This document shows, one piece after another, positions 8,057 through 16,598 of a stretch of 64,000 nucleotides of DNA (position 1 is its first letter; each line of letters opens with the position of its first letter). Location of the stretch: NCBI RefSeq assembly GCF_035270045.1, contig NZ_DATFIP010000055.1, positions 1-64,000 of the forward strand. Reading direction: 5' to 3'. The translations under genes were made by a program, and so were the position numbers. The stretch comes from Salibaculum sp035270045 (GTDB taxonomy: Bacteria; Pseudomonadota; Alphaproteobacteria; Rhodobacterales; Rhodobacteraceae). Under the pieces are notes generated by a model that was given only the letters and a program-made list of their open reading frames with translations, ran no database searches and was not told the DNA's origin.

Positions 8057-8919
8057 AGATCGACGCACATCACCACCTGTGGGACCTTTCTGCCGTGCAT
8101 TATCCCTGGCTCATGGCGCAGGGGGTCGAGCGCTTCTTCGGAAACCCGGCCCCGATCCAGCGCGACTACCTTCTGGAGGAATTTCGGCGCGATGCGGCCG
8201 GGATCGGCGCCTCGGTTCACATCCAGGTCGGTGCCGAGGACGGCTGGGCCGAGGCACAGTGGGTCCAGCGCATCGCCGACAGCGCCGCTGACTGGCCATT
8301 GGCGCAGGTGGCTTTCTGCGATCTGACGGACCCGGCGCGCGACGCCAAGCTGGACCGGCTGCAGAGCCTGCCGAGCGTCCGCGGCGTGCGCCAGATCGTG
8401 GGACGCGCCCCGGGCGAGGACGCGGCGACCGGGACCAACGCCCTGCTGGACACCCCGGCGTTTGCCGAAGGCCTGCGCGATGTCGGCGAGCGCGGGCTGT
8501 CCTTCGATCTGCAACTGATCCCCGAACTTTACGAGGGCATGGCGCGGGTGCTCGACGGCGCGCCGGACACGCCCGTTGCGCTGTGCCACGCAGGCAGCCC
8601 GCATGACCGCAGCCCCGCCGGCTTGCGCGCCTGGGCCGATGCGCTGCGCCTGCTGTCAGAGCGGCCGCAGGTCATCTGCAAACTGTCGGGACTGGGCATG
8701 TTCGATCATGCCTGGACCCGGGACAGCCTGCGCCCCGTGATCGAGACCTGCCTTGACCAATTCGGACCCTCGCGCTGCATGTTCGGATCGAATTTCCCGG
8801 TGGATTCGTTGTATTCCGACTATGCTGCCGTGCTGGCTGCCCACGCGGCCATCGTTCCCGAACCCGCGCAGGGGGCCGTCTTCCACGACACCGCCGCCCG
8901 GTTCTACAATCTGCCGTGA
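8053..8919 (+). CDS. Amidohydrolase-2 family metal-dependent hydrolase (lactonase-like)
   Basis: A 288-residue TIM-barrel hydrolase of the amidohydrolase-2 family. The N-terminal metal motif is DAHHHLW (residues 4-10). Further conserved points are ALCHAG in the middle and CMFGSNFPVD near the C-terminus, where the Asp is the expected catalytic metal ligand. Relatives include L-fuconolactonase, L-rhamnono-lactonase and 2-pyrone-4,6-dicarboxylate lactonase. With a sugar importer and a dehydrogenase beside it, hydrolysis of a sugar-derived lactone is a reasonable inference but is not shown. It overlaps the preceding gene by 4 bp and was apparently followed by a third gene that is now destroyed. 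Confidence 0.85.
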   Translation: MKIDAHHHLWDLSAVHYPWLMAQGVERFFGNPAPIQRDYLLEEFRRDAAGIGASVHIQVGAEDGWAEAQWVQRIADSAADWPLAQVAFCDLTDPARDAKLDRLQSLPSVRGVRQIVGRAPGEDAATGTNALLDTPAFAEGLRDVGERGLSFDLQLIPELYEGMARVLDGAPDTPVALCHAGSPHDRSPAGLRAWADALRLLSERPQVICKLSGLGMFDHAWTRDSLRPVIETCLDQFGPSRCMFGSNFPVDSLYSDYAAVLAAHAAIVPEPAQGAVFHDTAARFYNLP

Positions 8920-8991
8920 CAGGGCGATTGCTTCACGGAACCACTGTCCACCCTGACTGGAACGACGACAACGACCACATGCGCGCCTGCT
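8916..8991 (+). pseudogene. 5-prime remnant of a thioesterase-like gene
   Basis: A GTG at 8916 overlaps the amidohydrolase TGA (GTGA) and opens a frame reading TTVHPDWNDDNDHMRA. This resembles the start of hotdog-fold (4HBT, carnitine/betainyl-CoA thioesterase-like) proteins, which begin with a V-x-PEW-x-DYNGHM pattern. Similarity stops after about 25 codons, just where sequence belonging to the IS110-type element is expected. I read this as the beginning of a third operon gene truncated by insertion. The identification rests on one short motif and is tentative. Confidence 0.35.
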
Positions 8992-9063
8992 GCCTGTCCG
9001 CCGAGGCGGCAATCAAACCGGGGTATCTAGCGCGGTCCATAGGCCCTAGAGTATCCGTCTTGA

Positions 9064-9540
9064 TCAAGCTATTTTTGGCGACCATTCGCGGTCTTGTCGA
9101 ACGAGTGCGTTGTCCAGTTCGATGAGCTTTCGCATGAGGGTTGTTAGCGCGACTTTTGCGGGTTTTCCATCCGATATCATCGCTTGGTATTTCTGCTTCA
9201 GATCCGTGCTGTAGCGGGCGGCGACGAGCGCAGGCATATAAAGCGCATCGCGCAGGAATTTGCGTCCGCCTTGAATGAATGCCTTACCTCGCCATTGGCC
9301 CGATTGTCGGGTCATGGGGGCGAGACCGGCAAGGCTGGCGATCTGTTTGCGGGTCAGGGTGCCGATTTCCGGACATTCGACAAGGATCGCAACCGCAGTG
9401 ACCCGGCCCAGCCCCGGGATCGAGCAGAGAATGTCGAAGACGCGTGCGCGTTTCCGGCACTGGCGCGCGAGGTCCAGCAGCGCTGCTTCCAACTCAGCGA
9501 GCTGGCGTTTGATCTGTCGAGGGCGGCCTTCCGCCCGCGG
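9064..9540 (-). mobile_element. IS110-family transposase, C-terminal fragment
   Basis: The minus strand encodes about 155 residues matching the C-terminal Transposase_20 (IS110/IS116/IS902) domain: SIPGLGRVTAVAIL, IASLAGLAPMTRQSGQW, GGRKFLRDALYMPALVAARY, and a tail ending in LIELDNALVR. The N-terminal DEDD catalytic domain is absent; upstream codons (beyond about 9540) are unrelated and run into the lipoprotein gene on the other strand. The element is therefore a dead remnant. IS110 elements lack terminal inverted repeats, so exact ends cannot be set. It and the truncated thioesterase-like gene fill the only stretch above 300 bp in the window with no intact gene; 9541-9660 shows nothing further. 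Confidence 0.85.
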
Positions 9541-9660
9541 GGCACAGGTCACGATTGCAAAATGCCGCGGGTCTGCGCATACTTTGACCGGGCGCAATAG
9601 CATACCGGGGCGAACCGGCCGGCGCCGCTTATACGGGCACTCATGCAAGGCGTGATCGAC

Positions 9661-10011
9661 ATGCGGGCATTTCTTCTTCTCGTGGTCTCTCTCGGGCTTG
9701 CGGCCTGTGGTGGAAGCAGCCATCGCGACGCGCGCACGATCGGCGCAACGCCCACGGTGGCCTTTGCCACCGGCCCGATCTACAGCGCCTGCCGCGCCTC
9801 GGACCGGGACGCCACCGACCGCCAGCTCTGCGGCTGCATTCAGGCCGTTGCCGACCGCGAACTTTCGGGCAGCGACACCCGCCGCATCGCCGGGTTCTTC
9901 GATGACCCCGAAGAGGCGCACGCGGTCAAGATCTCGGACAGCTGGCGCAATGAGTCCTTCTGGGACCGCTACCGCGCCTATGTCAGCGCGGCACGGCAAA
10001 CCTGCGGCTGA
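9661..10011 (+). CDS. Small conserved lipoprotein
   Basis: A 116-residue protein with a lipoprotein signal peptide (MRAFLLLVVSLGLAAC; the Cys at 16 is the lipidation site). The mature part has paired Cys (SACRAS, LCGCIQAVADREL) and ends in TCG, which suggests disulfides in the periplasm. Proteins with this layout (GPIYSAC, CGCIQAVAD, FW-RY, TCG end) are common in Rhodobacteraceae; I know no established function. The start at 9661 gives a proper signal peptide; an upstream ATG at 9643 would place charged residues before it. Its 3-prime end overlaps the convergent phosphatase gene by 29 bp. Confidence 0.8.
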   Translation: MRAFLLLVVSLGLAACGGSSHRDARTIGATPTVAFATGPIYSACRASDRDATDRQLCGCIQAVADRELSGSDTRRIAGFFDDPEEAHAVKISDSWRNESFWDRYRAYVSAARQTCG

Positions 10012-10420
10012 GCGCCTCCGCGCAGGCCTCGATCAGGTCCAGGCAACCCTCGAAATCGCGGGTATAATAGGGGTCTGGCACTTCCGCCGCCCCGGCCAGT
10101 TCGGCGAAATTCTCGACCCGGGTGGCGTTGCCGGGCGGCCGCTGGGCCTCGATGTCGCGGAGGTTAGCGGCATCCATGGCGAAGATCAGCTCGAAAGCCT
10201 CGAAATCCGACGGGTCGAACTGCCGCGCGCGCAGGTCCGACAGGTCATGGCCGCGTGCCCGGGCGGCGGCCTGCATCGGCCCGTAGGGCGGTGCGCCGAC
10301 GTGCCAGCCCCCGGTGCCCGCGCTGTCAAGCCCGAGGTCCGGCAGGCGGCTGCGCACCACTCCCTCGGCCGCGGGCGAGCGGCAGATATTGCCCAGGCAG
10401 ACGAAAAGCACCCGCGTCAT
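9983..10420 (-). CDS. Low-molecular-weight protein-tyrosine phosphatase
   Basis: A 145-residue cytoplasmic phosphatase. The P-loop CLGNICRS (Cys8 to Arg14, CX5R) lies at the N-terminus and the general acid Asp116 is in DPYY. The length is standard for the family. The start at 10420 overlaps the stop of the small membrane-protein gene as ATGA. The substrate may be a phosphotyrosine protein or, as for some bacterial relatives, an arginine-phosphorylated protein; the sequence does not decide. Confidence 0.95.
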   Translation of the reverse strand: MTRVLFVCLGNICRSPAAEGVVRSRLPDLGLDSAGTGGWHVGAPPYGPMQAAARARGHDLSDLRARQFDPSDFEAFELIFAMDAANLRDIEAQRPPGNATRVENFAELAGAAEVPDPYYTRDFEGCLDLIEACAEALSRRFAVPR

Positions 10421-10839
10421 GACAGCACGCCGCGCCGCGTCATGGCCCGCGCGTAGAGCAGTAGCAGAATGGCCACCAGAACCACCGCCCCCGAGATGGC
10501 AAGCGAGACAGGACTGCCTACCTCGAGCGCCGAGGGCTCGGCCAGGCCGATGCCATAGGCCGTGGTCGCGACAATCCCCACCAGCGACAGGCCGAAGACG
10601 CTGCCGGCGAGTCGCGACCGCAGAAGCAACATCACCGACCCCAGCACCGCGCCCCAGACAGCGATGGCCCAGCCGGCATTGACCCAGACCGGGAAGCCGT
10701 CGATGTGGGCGCGCTGTGCCGCGGTCATCAAGGAGGTGTAGCTGTCCATCGACAGCCGGGTCATGAGATAGTCGAAGGCCCCGCCCGCATTCCAAAACAA
10801 GGATGCAAGGCCCACCAGCCAGAGATGCCATGCACGCAT
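10417..10839 (-). CDS. Small integral membrane protein, unknown
   Basis: A 140-residue protein with four predicted transmembrane segments (around residues 5-22, 53-73, 77-97 and 106-130) and very short loops. I recognise no family with a known function. It is co-transcribed and translationally coupled with the tyrosine phosphatase downstream. Confidence 0.75.
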   Translation of the reverse strand: MRAWHLWLVGLASLFWNAGGAFDYLMTRLSMDSYTSLMTAAQRAHIDGFPVWVNAGWAIAVWGAVLGSVMLLLRSRLAGSVFGLSLVGIVATTAYGIGLAEPSALEVGSPVSLAISGAVVLVAILLLLYARAMTRRGVLS

Positions 10840-10892
10840 GTTGATTCTCCCGTGTCTGCCGGGTCAGGCTAGCACGAAAGAGGGGGACGCCG

Positions 10893-11582
10893 ATGCAGAT
10901 CGCCATCCTGACCGGTGCGGGCATCTCGGCCGAGAGCGGGCTGGACACCTTTCGCGATGCGGGCGGACTGTGGGCACGCTATGACCTGGCCGACCTGGCC
11001 ACGCCCGAAGGCTTTGCCCGCGATCCGTCCCTCGTGCTGGATTTCTACAATCACAGACGGCGCGCAGCCCGGAAAGCGACCCCGAATCCGGCACATGCGG
11101 CGCTTGCAAGGTTGCAAAAGCAAAAGGGCGAGCGGGTCACGCTGGTCACCCAGAACATCGACGACCTGCACGAACGGGCCGGGTCCGACCCGGTAATCCA
11201 CATGCATGGTAGCCTGTTCGGCGCGCTCTGCGGCGCCTGCCGGACTCGTTGGCCAGCGGCGCCGGTCATGCGTCCCGCAGATACCTGCCCGGCTTGCGGC
11301 GCGGAATCACCTCGCCCAGATGTCGTCTGGTTCGGAGAAATGCCCTGCCATATGGATCGCATCATGTCCGCGCTCGCGCAGTGCGATCTCTTCGTGGCCG
11401 TAGGGACCAGCGGCGCGGTCTTCCCGGCGGCGGGCTTCGTCGACCTCGCACGCGACAGCGGCGCCAAAACGCTGGAACTCAACCTGGAACCCGGTGACCG
11501 CACCGGTGCCTTTGACACCGGCCGGGAAGGCCCGGCCAGTGTGCTTGTCCCCGCCTGGGTTGACAAGGTTCTCTCGGTCTAA
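10893..11582 (+). CDS. cobB: Sirtuin NAD-dependent protein deacylase
   Basis: A 229-residue SIR2-family enzyme that removes acyl groups from lysine using NAD+. Visible motifs are GAGISAESG (8-16), TQNIDDLHERAG, the catalytic His in HMHG, and four zinc Cys in two pairs (CGAC and CPAC). Tyr52 and Arg55 in FYNHRRR match the class III pair that binds succinyl or malonyl groups, so desuccinylation is likely besides deacetylation. Its stop overlaps the convergent PCu(A)C gene by 4 bp. Confidence 0.95.
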   Translation: MQIAILTGAGISAESGLDTFRDAGGLWARYDLADLATPEGFARDPSLVLDFYNHRRRAARKATPNPAHAALARLQKQKGERVTLVTQNIDDLHERAGSDPVIHMHGSLFGALCGACRTRWPAAPVMRPADTCPACGAESPRPDVVWFGEMPCHMDRIMSALAQCDLFVAVGTSGAVFPAAGFVDLARDSGAKTLELNLEPGDRTGAFDTGREGPASVLVPAWVDKVLSV

Positions 11583-12079
11583 CCGTCGTCGCCGGACCCG
11601 TTGTCCATGTTGCCATGGTCCATGTCACCGTCCATGGTCATGGCCGTACGCTCGTTATCGATGGGGATCTCGAGCGTCATCTCGCCCGCATGTTCGAAAG
11701 TCAGGGTCACCGTGATCGTCTCACCCTGCTCGAACGGCTGGCGAAGCCCCATGAACATCACGTGATCGCCGCCGCGCGCGAGGTTGTGCGCCTCGCCCGC
11801 CGGGATGGCAAAGCCCTCTTCGACCTCGATCATGCGCATCACGTCGCCGTCGACGACATGGGTGTGCAATTCCACCCGTTCAGCGACGTCGGACCGCGCC
11901 GCGACCAGCCGGTCGGCAATGGCGCTGTCGTTCTGGATCGTCATGAAGGCTGCCCCGGCCATGGCCGTGGCCCCGGCTGCGCGGGCGTAAGGGTCTTCGA
12001 TGGTGATGTCCTCAGCCCATGCGGGCAGAGCAAGGGCGAGGGCGGCGATCAGGCCGAGAGTGGTTGATTTGAGCATCAT
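11579..12079 (-). CDS. PCu(A)C-type periplasmic copper chaperone
   Basis: A 166-residue secreted protein with a signal peptide ending at LPAWA. The core carries the PCu(A)C copper site pattern, with His/Met ligands in LHTHVV...MRM and HNLARGGDHVMFMGL. A His/Met-rich tail (TMDGDMDHGNMDNG) probably adds copper binding. The family delivers Cu(I) to the CuA or CuB site of aa3-type oxidase. The start at 12079 has an AGGAG sequence upstream; the next ATG (12076) would serve equally well. The small secreted protein gene upstream lies on the same strand. Confidence 0.92.
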   Translation of the reverse strand: MMLKSTTLGLIAALALALPAWAEDITIEDPYARAAGATAMAGAAFMTIQNDSAIADRLVAARSDVAERVELHTHVVDGDVMRMIEVEEGFAIPAGEAHNLARGGDHVMFMGLRQPFEQGETITVTLTFEHAGEMTLEIPIDNERTAMTMDGDMDHGNMDNGSGDDG

Positions 12080-12141
12080 GTCTGCTCTCCTGTCTGGTGG
12101 CGGGATCGACCCCGCCATGTTGCAAACTGTAAAGCCGGGTT

Positions 12142-12489
12142 TCAGACAGACGGTGGCGGGTCACGAGCCCGAGTGGCGATGTGAAGATGTGAAATCGCGT
12201 GTTGGACTTCAAGGTTTTGCACCAAGCGCCGCATGTGGACAGGTGAAACCGCATTCGGCTCCGGAAAGGCCAGCGCCACCATAAGCGCGAGCGCGACGTC
12301 AGGGCAGATATGTGCAGGCCCGATCGGGTTGCCCTCACGGTCCATGGCGACCACGATGATGCTGCCGTCCGCGCAAAGCTCGACCTGCCCGGCGGCCTGC
12401 GGCTGACCCCGGGCCACGGCCAACTGCACCGAGGTCATCGCGACCAGCAGCGCCAGCAGGACCGGCAGGATAGAGCGAGGTAGCGTCAT
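12142..12489 (-). CDS. Secreted small protein upstream of the copper chaperone gene
   Basis: A 115-residue product with an N-terminal signal peptide (MTLPRSILPVLLALLVAMTS; cleavage likely near AVA). The mature part has one pair of Cys (VELCADGS and AHICPDVAL) separated by about 20 residues and a His-containing tail. Proteins of this shape next to copper genes are often placed in DUF2946-like groups, but I cannot confirm membership. Position suggests a role in metal handling with the PCu(A)C gene 60 bp downstream. Confidence 0.6.
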   Translation of the reverse strand: MTLPRSILPVLLALLVAMTSVQLAVARGQPQAAGQVELCADGSIIVVAMDREGNPIGPAHICPDVALALMVALAFPEPNAVSPVHMRRLVQNLEVQHAISHLHIATRARDPPPSV

Positions 12490-12549
12490 TGTCCCTTGCT
12501 ATTCCGAGACCGCGCCCGCCGGTATCGGACAAAGCGCCGCGCACATGGC

Positions 12550-12582
12550 AAAGGCCCGGGCGCCAAGGGCGGCCGGACCTTT
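12550..12582. terminator. Hairpin downstream of rpmB
   Basis: Arms AAAGGCCCGG (12550-12559) and CCGGACCTTT (12573-12582) pair over 10 positions with one G-U. It lies between the end of rpmB and the secreted-protein gene. A run of six A follows on the plus strand and no clear U-run follows on the minus strand, so termination strength is uncertain. Confidence 0.4.
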
Positions 12583-12601
12583 GAAAAAACCTCGGGGCAG
12601 A

Positions 12602-12889
12602 TCAGGCTGTGACCTGAGCCTTGAGAATGTCCTTCTTGACCTTGAGCGCATCGGCGGACAGCGTGTCGTCCTTTGCCTTGGCCATGAACTGGTCCAACCC
12701 CCCGCGGTGGTCCACGGTGCGTAGCGCGGCAGAGGAGACGCGAAACCGGAAGCTCCGGCCCAGGACGTCGGATTGCAGCGTCACGTCCTGCAGATTGGGC
12801 AAGTAGCGGCGCTTGGTCTTGTTGTTGGCGTGGCTGACATTGTTGCCAGTCATCGGGCCTTTACCGGTCAGTTCGCAACGACGCGACAT
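12602..12889 (-). CDS. rpmB: 50S ribosomal protein L28
   Basis: A 95-residue ribosomal protein. It has the standard N-terminus MSRRCELTGKGPMTGNNVSHANNKTKRR and the conserved LGRSFRFRVS region. The length fits the alphaproteobacterial form, which has a longer C-terminal tail than E. coli L28. It is monocistronic, as usual in this group, with about 160 bp to meaB. Confidence 0.98.
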   Translation of the reverse strand: MSRRCELTGKGPMTGNNVSHANNKTKRRYLPNLQDVTLQSDVLGRSFRFRVSSAALRTVDHRGGLDQFMAKAKDDTLSADALKVKKDILKAQVTA

Positions 12890-13048
12890 CTTTTTGTTCC
12901 TTGTTCAGGCAGGGCCCGGCGGACGGGCGAGCCCCTCGTTCAAACAGAATAGGCCCCGTGGCGCGGCGCAGGGCCTCAAATTCGATTTGGCCGACCTAGG
13001 CGGATTCCACGGCGCCGTCAACCCGCAAGGCGCGGATTCCAAGTGGCC

Positions 13049-14029
13049 CTAGCCCTTGCCACGGAACCTCTGCACCAAGTGGTCAGCCGCAAGCGCCGGA
13101 AGCAATTCGCCGCTGGCAACGCGGGCCTGCAGGTCCTCCAGCAGGGTGGCGATGGACGGGTCCTCTTCCAGCGCGGCAAGCAGGCCGGCGCGCACCTCCT
13201 CGCGGAACCAGAACAGCGCCTGCCCGGCGCGGCGCTGGTCCCAGATGCCCCGGTCCCGGCGCCAGGCGATCAACGACTGCATCTCGGCCCAGGCGTCTTC
13301 TATGCCACCGGTTTCAAGTGCCGAGACGGTCAACGCCTTGGGAAATCCCTCGGGGTCCTGCGACCGGCGACGCAGAAGGCGCAGCGCGCCGGCATAATCC
13401 GAACAGGTGCGCATCGCCTGCGGACGCAGGTCACCATCGGCCTTGTTCACCAGGATCATGTCGCAGGTTTCCATGATCCCGCGTTTCACCCCCTGCAATT
13501 CGTCCCCGCCCGCCGGGGCGAGCAGCAGCAGGAAAAGGTCCGACATCTCGGCCACCGCGGTTTCCGACTGGCCCACGCCCACCGTCTCGATCAAGACCAC
13601 GTCGAAGCCCGCGCCTTCGCACAGAGCGATGGCCTCGCGGGTGCGGCGGGCGACACCGCCCAGCTGGCTCTGGCTGGGCGAGGGGCGGATGAAGGCCTTC
13701 GGATCGCGCGACAACCGCTCCATCCGGGTCTTGTCGCCCAGGATCGACCCGCCCGAGCGCGCGCTTGAGGGATCGACGGCCAGGACGGCGACCCTCTTGC
13801 CCAGCCCTGTCAGCATCAGGCCGAAGCTTTCGATGAAGGTGGACTTGCCCACGCCCGGCGTGCCCGACAGGCCGATGCGCAGCGCCTGGCGCGCCGGGTC
13901 GAGCGCCGCCAGAACCTCCGCCGCGAGGGCGCGGTGATCTGGCCGCGCGCTTTCCACCAGGGTGATGGCCCGCGCCAGGGCGCGCCGATCACCCCTTGCG
14001 ATCTTTTCTGCCAGAACGGTCGTTTCCAT
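13049..14029 (-). CDS. meaB: Methylmalonyl-CoA mutase-associated GTPase MeaB
   Basis: A 326-residue G3E-family GTPase that guards cofactor loading of methylmalonyl-CoA (or ethylmalonyl-CoA pathway) mutases. Walker A is GTPGVGKST, the Mg site lies in VDPSSARSGGSILGDKTRM, switch III and the base motif NKAD are present, and the dimerisation tail is intact. The start METTVLAEKIARGD (14029) matches the family; further upstream codons are not family-like. It is divergent from hrpB with a 106-bp space. Confidence 0.96.
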   Translation of the reverse strand: METTVLAEKIARGDRRALARAITLVESARPDHRALAAEVLAALDPARQALRIGLSGTPGVGKSTFIESFGLMLTGLGKRVAVLAVDPSSARSGGSILGDKTRMERLSRDPKAFIRPSPSQSQLGGVARRTREAIALCEGAGFDVVLIETVGVGQSETAVAEMSDLFLLLLAPAGGDELQGVKRGIMETCDMILVNKADGDLRPQAMRTCSDYAGALRLLRRRSQDPEGFPKALTVSALETGGIEDAWAEMQSLIAWRRDRGIWDQRRAGQALFWFREEVRAGLLAALEEDPSIATLLEDLQARVASGELLPALAADHLVQRFRGKG

Positions 14030-14135
14030 GGCGAACGTTGTGGCGCGGTGCGGCGCCACTGTCCAGAGGAGGCCAGAGCAGACGACTTGTCGCGAAGCCT
14101 TGACCTTGGCGCGCGGTCGGGCTGCAACTGGGCCG

Positions 14136-16547
14136 ATGAAACGCCTGCCCATCTACGACTGCCTTCCCGAGCTGATCGACGCCCTGCGCGCCGAGGGCAG
14201 GGCCGTGCTGCAGGCCCCGCCCGGTGCGGGCAAGACGACCCGGGTGCCATTGGCCATGCTGGAGGCGGGCCTGACCGATGGCCGCATCGTGATGCTGGAA
14301 CCTCGCCGCCTGGCCACGCGTGCCGCCGCCGAACGGTTGGCCGAGGGGCTGGGCGAGGCGCCGGGCCAGACCGTGGGCTACCGGATGCGCGGCACGAATG
14401 TTCCCGGCAAACGTATCGAGGTGGTGACCGAGGGCATCCTGACCCGCATGATCCAGTCCGACCCGGAACTGCCCGGCGTCGGCGCGGTTCTCTTCGACGA
14501 ATTCCACGAACGATCCCTGAATGCCGACCTCGGCCTGGCCCTGGTGCTGGAGGCGCGCGCAGCGCTGCGGCCCGACCTGATCCTGCTGGCCATGTCGGCG
14601 ACGCTGGACGCGGCCCCGGTGGCCGCGCTGATGGAAAACGCCCCGGTCGTCACGTCGCAGGGTCGCAGCTACCCCGTGGAGACCCGTTTCCTGGAGGCGC
14701 CCGTTCCCAAGGCCACGCGGCTTGAGGCGGCCACCGCGCGCCTGGTGGAACAGGCCGTGGCCGAGACAACGGGCGGCGTGCTCGTCTTCCTGCCCGGCGA
14801 GGGCGAGATCAGGCGCACGGCAGCGCAGTTGTCACTGCCCGGGGACTGCCAGGTCCGGCCGCTATATGGCGCCCTGCCCTTTGCCGAGCAGCGCGCAGCG
14901 ATCGCGCCAGTGACCTCGGGGCGCAAGGTGGTGCTGTCCACCTCGATCGCCGAGACATCGCTGACCATCGAGGATATTCGCGTCGTCGTGGATGCGGGCC
15001 GGGCGCGGCGGGCGCGCTTCGATCCCGGCGCGGGCATGTCGCGGCTGGTCACGGAGCCGGTCAGCCGGGCCGAGGCGACGCAGCGCGCGGGCCGCGCGGG
15101 CCGGGTTGCCGAGGGGGTGTGCTACAAGCTGTGGACCAAGGGGGCCGACGGGGCCCTGCCCGCCTTCGCCCCACCCGAGATCGAGGCCGCCGATCTGAGC
15201 GGCCTGGCGCTGGAGTTGGCGCTTTGGGGCAGCGCGGACCTGCCCTTCCTGACGCCCCCGCCTCCACGCGCCCTGGACGAGGCCCGCGCGCTGCTGCGGG
15301 ATCTGGGCGCGCTGGACGGATCCGACCGGATCACCCCGCATGGACGCGCCCTTGCCCGCTTGCCCCTGCATCCTCGGCTGGCCCATATGCTGCAGGTGGC
15401 GGGCGCACCCGCGGCGCCGCTGGCTGCCCTGCTGGCCGAACGCGACATCCTGCGCGGGGCCCCGGTGGACCTGTCGCTGCGGCTGGCGGCTCTCAAGGGG
15501 CGGCATGGCGGGCCGGGCACGGTGCATGCCGCAGCCCGCGACCGGGTGCGGGCCGAAGCAAAGCGGCTGGCCAAGAGTGCCCCGCGATCCGCCGCGACCT
15601 ACAGCCCCGCGCAGATGGCCGCGCTCGCCTATCCCGACCGGATCGGGCTGCGCCGATCGGGCGATGCGCCACGCTATGTCCTGTCGGGCGGCAAGGGGGC
15701 GGTGCTGGGGGGCGACGATCCGCTGGCGGGCCAGCGCCTGCTGGTCGTGACCGACACCGATGGCAACCCGCGCGAGGCGCGAATACGTGCCGCCCTGACC
15801 CTGACGGAAAGCGAGCTGCGCGCGGTTCATGGCAGCCGCATCGCCTGGCAGAACCACTGTGCCTGGTCGCGGCGCGGGGGCCGGGTGCAGACCCGGCAAC
15901 AGGAATGCTTCGGCGCGCTGGTGCTCGACGACAGGCGCTGGTCCGATCCTCCGGCCGAGGTGGTCGCCCGCGCCATGCTGGCGGGTATCCGCGAGATCGG
16001 CCTGCAGCTTTCGTCCGCCGCCGAGCGGTTTCGTGCGCGCGTCGCGCTGCTGCGCGCGCAAGACGCGCGGCTCCCTGACATGGGAGACGCAGCCTTGCTG
16101 GCGGGGCTGGAGCATTGGCTCTTGCCGCATCTGACGGGTGTGCGCAGCGCCGGTGACTGGAAAGCCTTCGACAAGCTGCCCGCGCTGGAGGCGATGCTGG
16201 ACTGGCCGCAACGCGACCGGCTGGACCGGGAGGTGCCCGCGCGGTTCACCACGCCGCTGGGGCGCAGGGTGCCCATCGACTACGGTGCCGAAGCGCCCGA
16301 GATTTCCCTGCGCCTGCAGGAAATGTTCGGCCAGACAAGCCATCCGAGCGTGGCCGGACGGCCCCTTCGTGTGACGCTGCTCTCGCCCGCCGGGCGCCCG
16401 GTGCAGACCACGATGGACCTGCCCGGGTTCTGGTCCAACTCCTATGCAGACGTACGCAAGGACATGCGGGGGCGGTATCCCAAGCACCCCTGGCCCGAGG
16501 ACCCGACGCAGGCCGACCCGACCCTGCGCGCCAAGCGGCGGGGTTAG
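14136..16547 (+). CDS. hrpB: ATP-dependent helicase HrpB
   Basis: An 803-residue DEAH-box RNA-helicase-like protein. Walker A GAGKTT is at 30-35 preceded by APP, the DEAH-type box is DEFH (121-124), SAT follows in LLAMSATLDA, and motif VI is QRAGRAGR. The C-terminal half has the HrpB-specific domain ending in the conserved DLPGFWSNSY...RYPKHPWPEDP. The cellular role of HrpB is poorly defined. The start at 14136 (MKRLPIYDCLPEL) fits the family. Confidence 0.96.
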   Translation: MKRLPIYDCLPELIDALRAEGRAVLQAPPGAGKTTRVPLAMLEAGLTDGRIVMLEPRRLATRAAAERLAEGLGEAPGQTVGYRMRGTNVPGKRIEVVTEGILTRMIQSDPELPGVGAVLFDEFHERSLNADLGLALVLEARAALRPDLILLAMSATLDAAPVAALMENAPVVTSQGRSYPVETRFLEAPVPKATRLEAATARLVEQAVAETTGGVLVFLPGEGEIRRTAAQLSLPGDCQVRPLYGALPFAEQRAAIAPVTSGRKVVLSTSIAETSLTIEDIRVVVDAGRARRARFDPGAGMSRLVTEPVSRAEATQRAGRAGRVAEGVCYKLWTKGADGALPAFAPPEIEAADLSGLALELALWGSADLPFLTPPPPRALDEARALLRDLGALDGSDRITPHGRALARLPLHPRLAHMLQVAGAPAAPLAALLAERDILRGAPVDLSLRLAALKGRHGGPGTVHAAARDRVRAEAKRLAKSAPRSAATYSPAQMAALAYPDRIGLRRSGDAPRYVLSGGKGAVLGGDDPLAGQRLLVVTDTDGNPREARIRAALTLTESELRAVHGSRIAWQNHCAWSRRGGRVQTRQQECFGALVLDDRRWSDPPAEVVARAMLAGIREIGLQLSSAAERFRARVALLRAQDARLPDMGDAALLAGLEHWLLPHLTGVRSAGDWKAFDKLPALEAMLDWPQRDRLDREVPARFTTPLGRRVPIDYGAEAPEISLRLQEMFGQTSHPSVAGRPLRVTLLSPAGRPVQTTMDLPGFWSNSYADVRKDMRGRYPKHPWPEDPTQADPTLRAKRRG

Positions 16548-16564
16548 CGGGGGCTCTGCCCCCG
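16548..16564 (+). terminator. GGGGGC hairpin at hrpB end
   Basis: A perfect 7-bp stem, CGGGGGC (16548-16554) and GCCCCCG (16558-16564), with a TCT loop begins at the base after the hrpB stop. No U-run follows. The same core occurs at 37065-37089. Such dyads recur after genes in Rhodobacteraceae and may end or protect transcripts. Confidence 0.5.
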
Positions 16565-16598
16565 TCCGCGTCAGGGCGCGCTATCCTTGGATGCCGGC

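Noticed and set aside
14862..16487. Open frame of 541 codons on the minus strand
   Set aside because: It lies wholly inside hrpB on the other strand, and hrpB has all helicase motifs.
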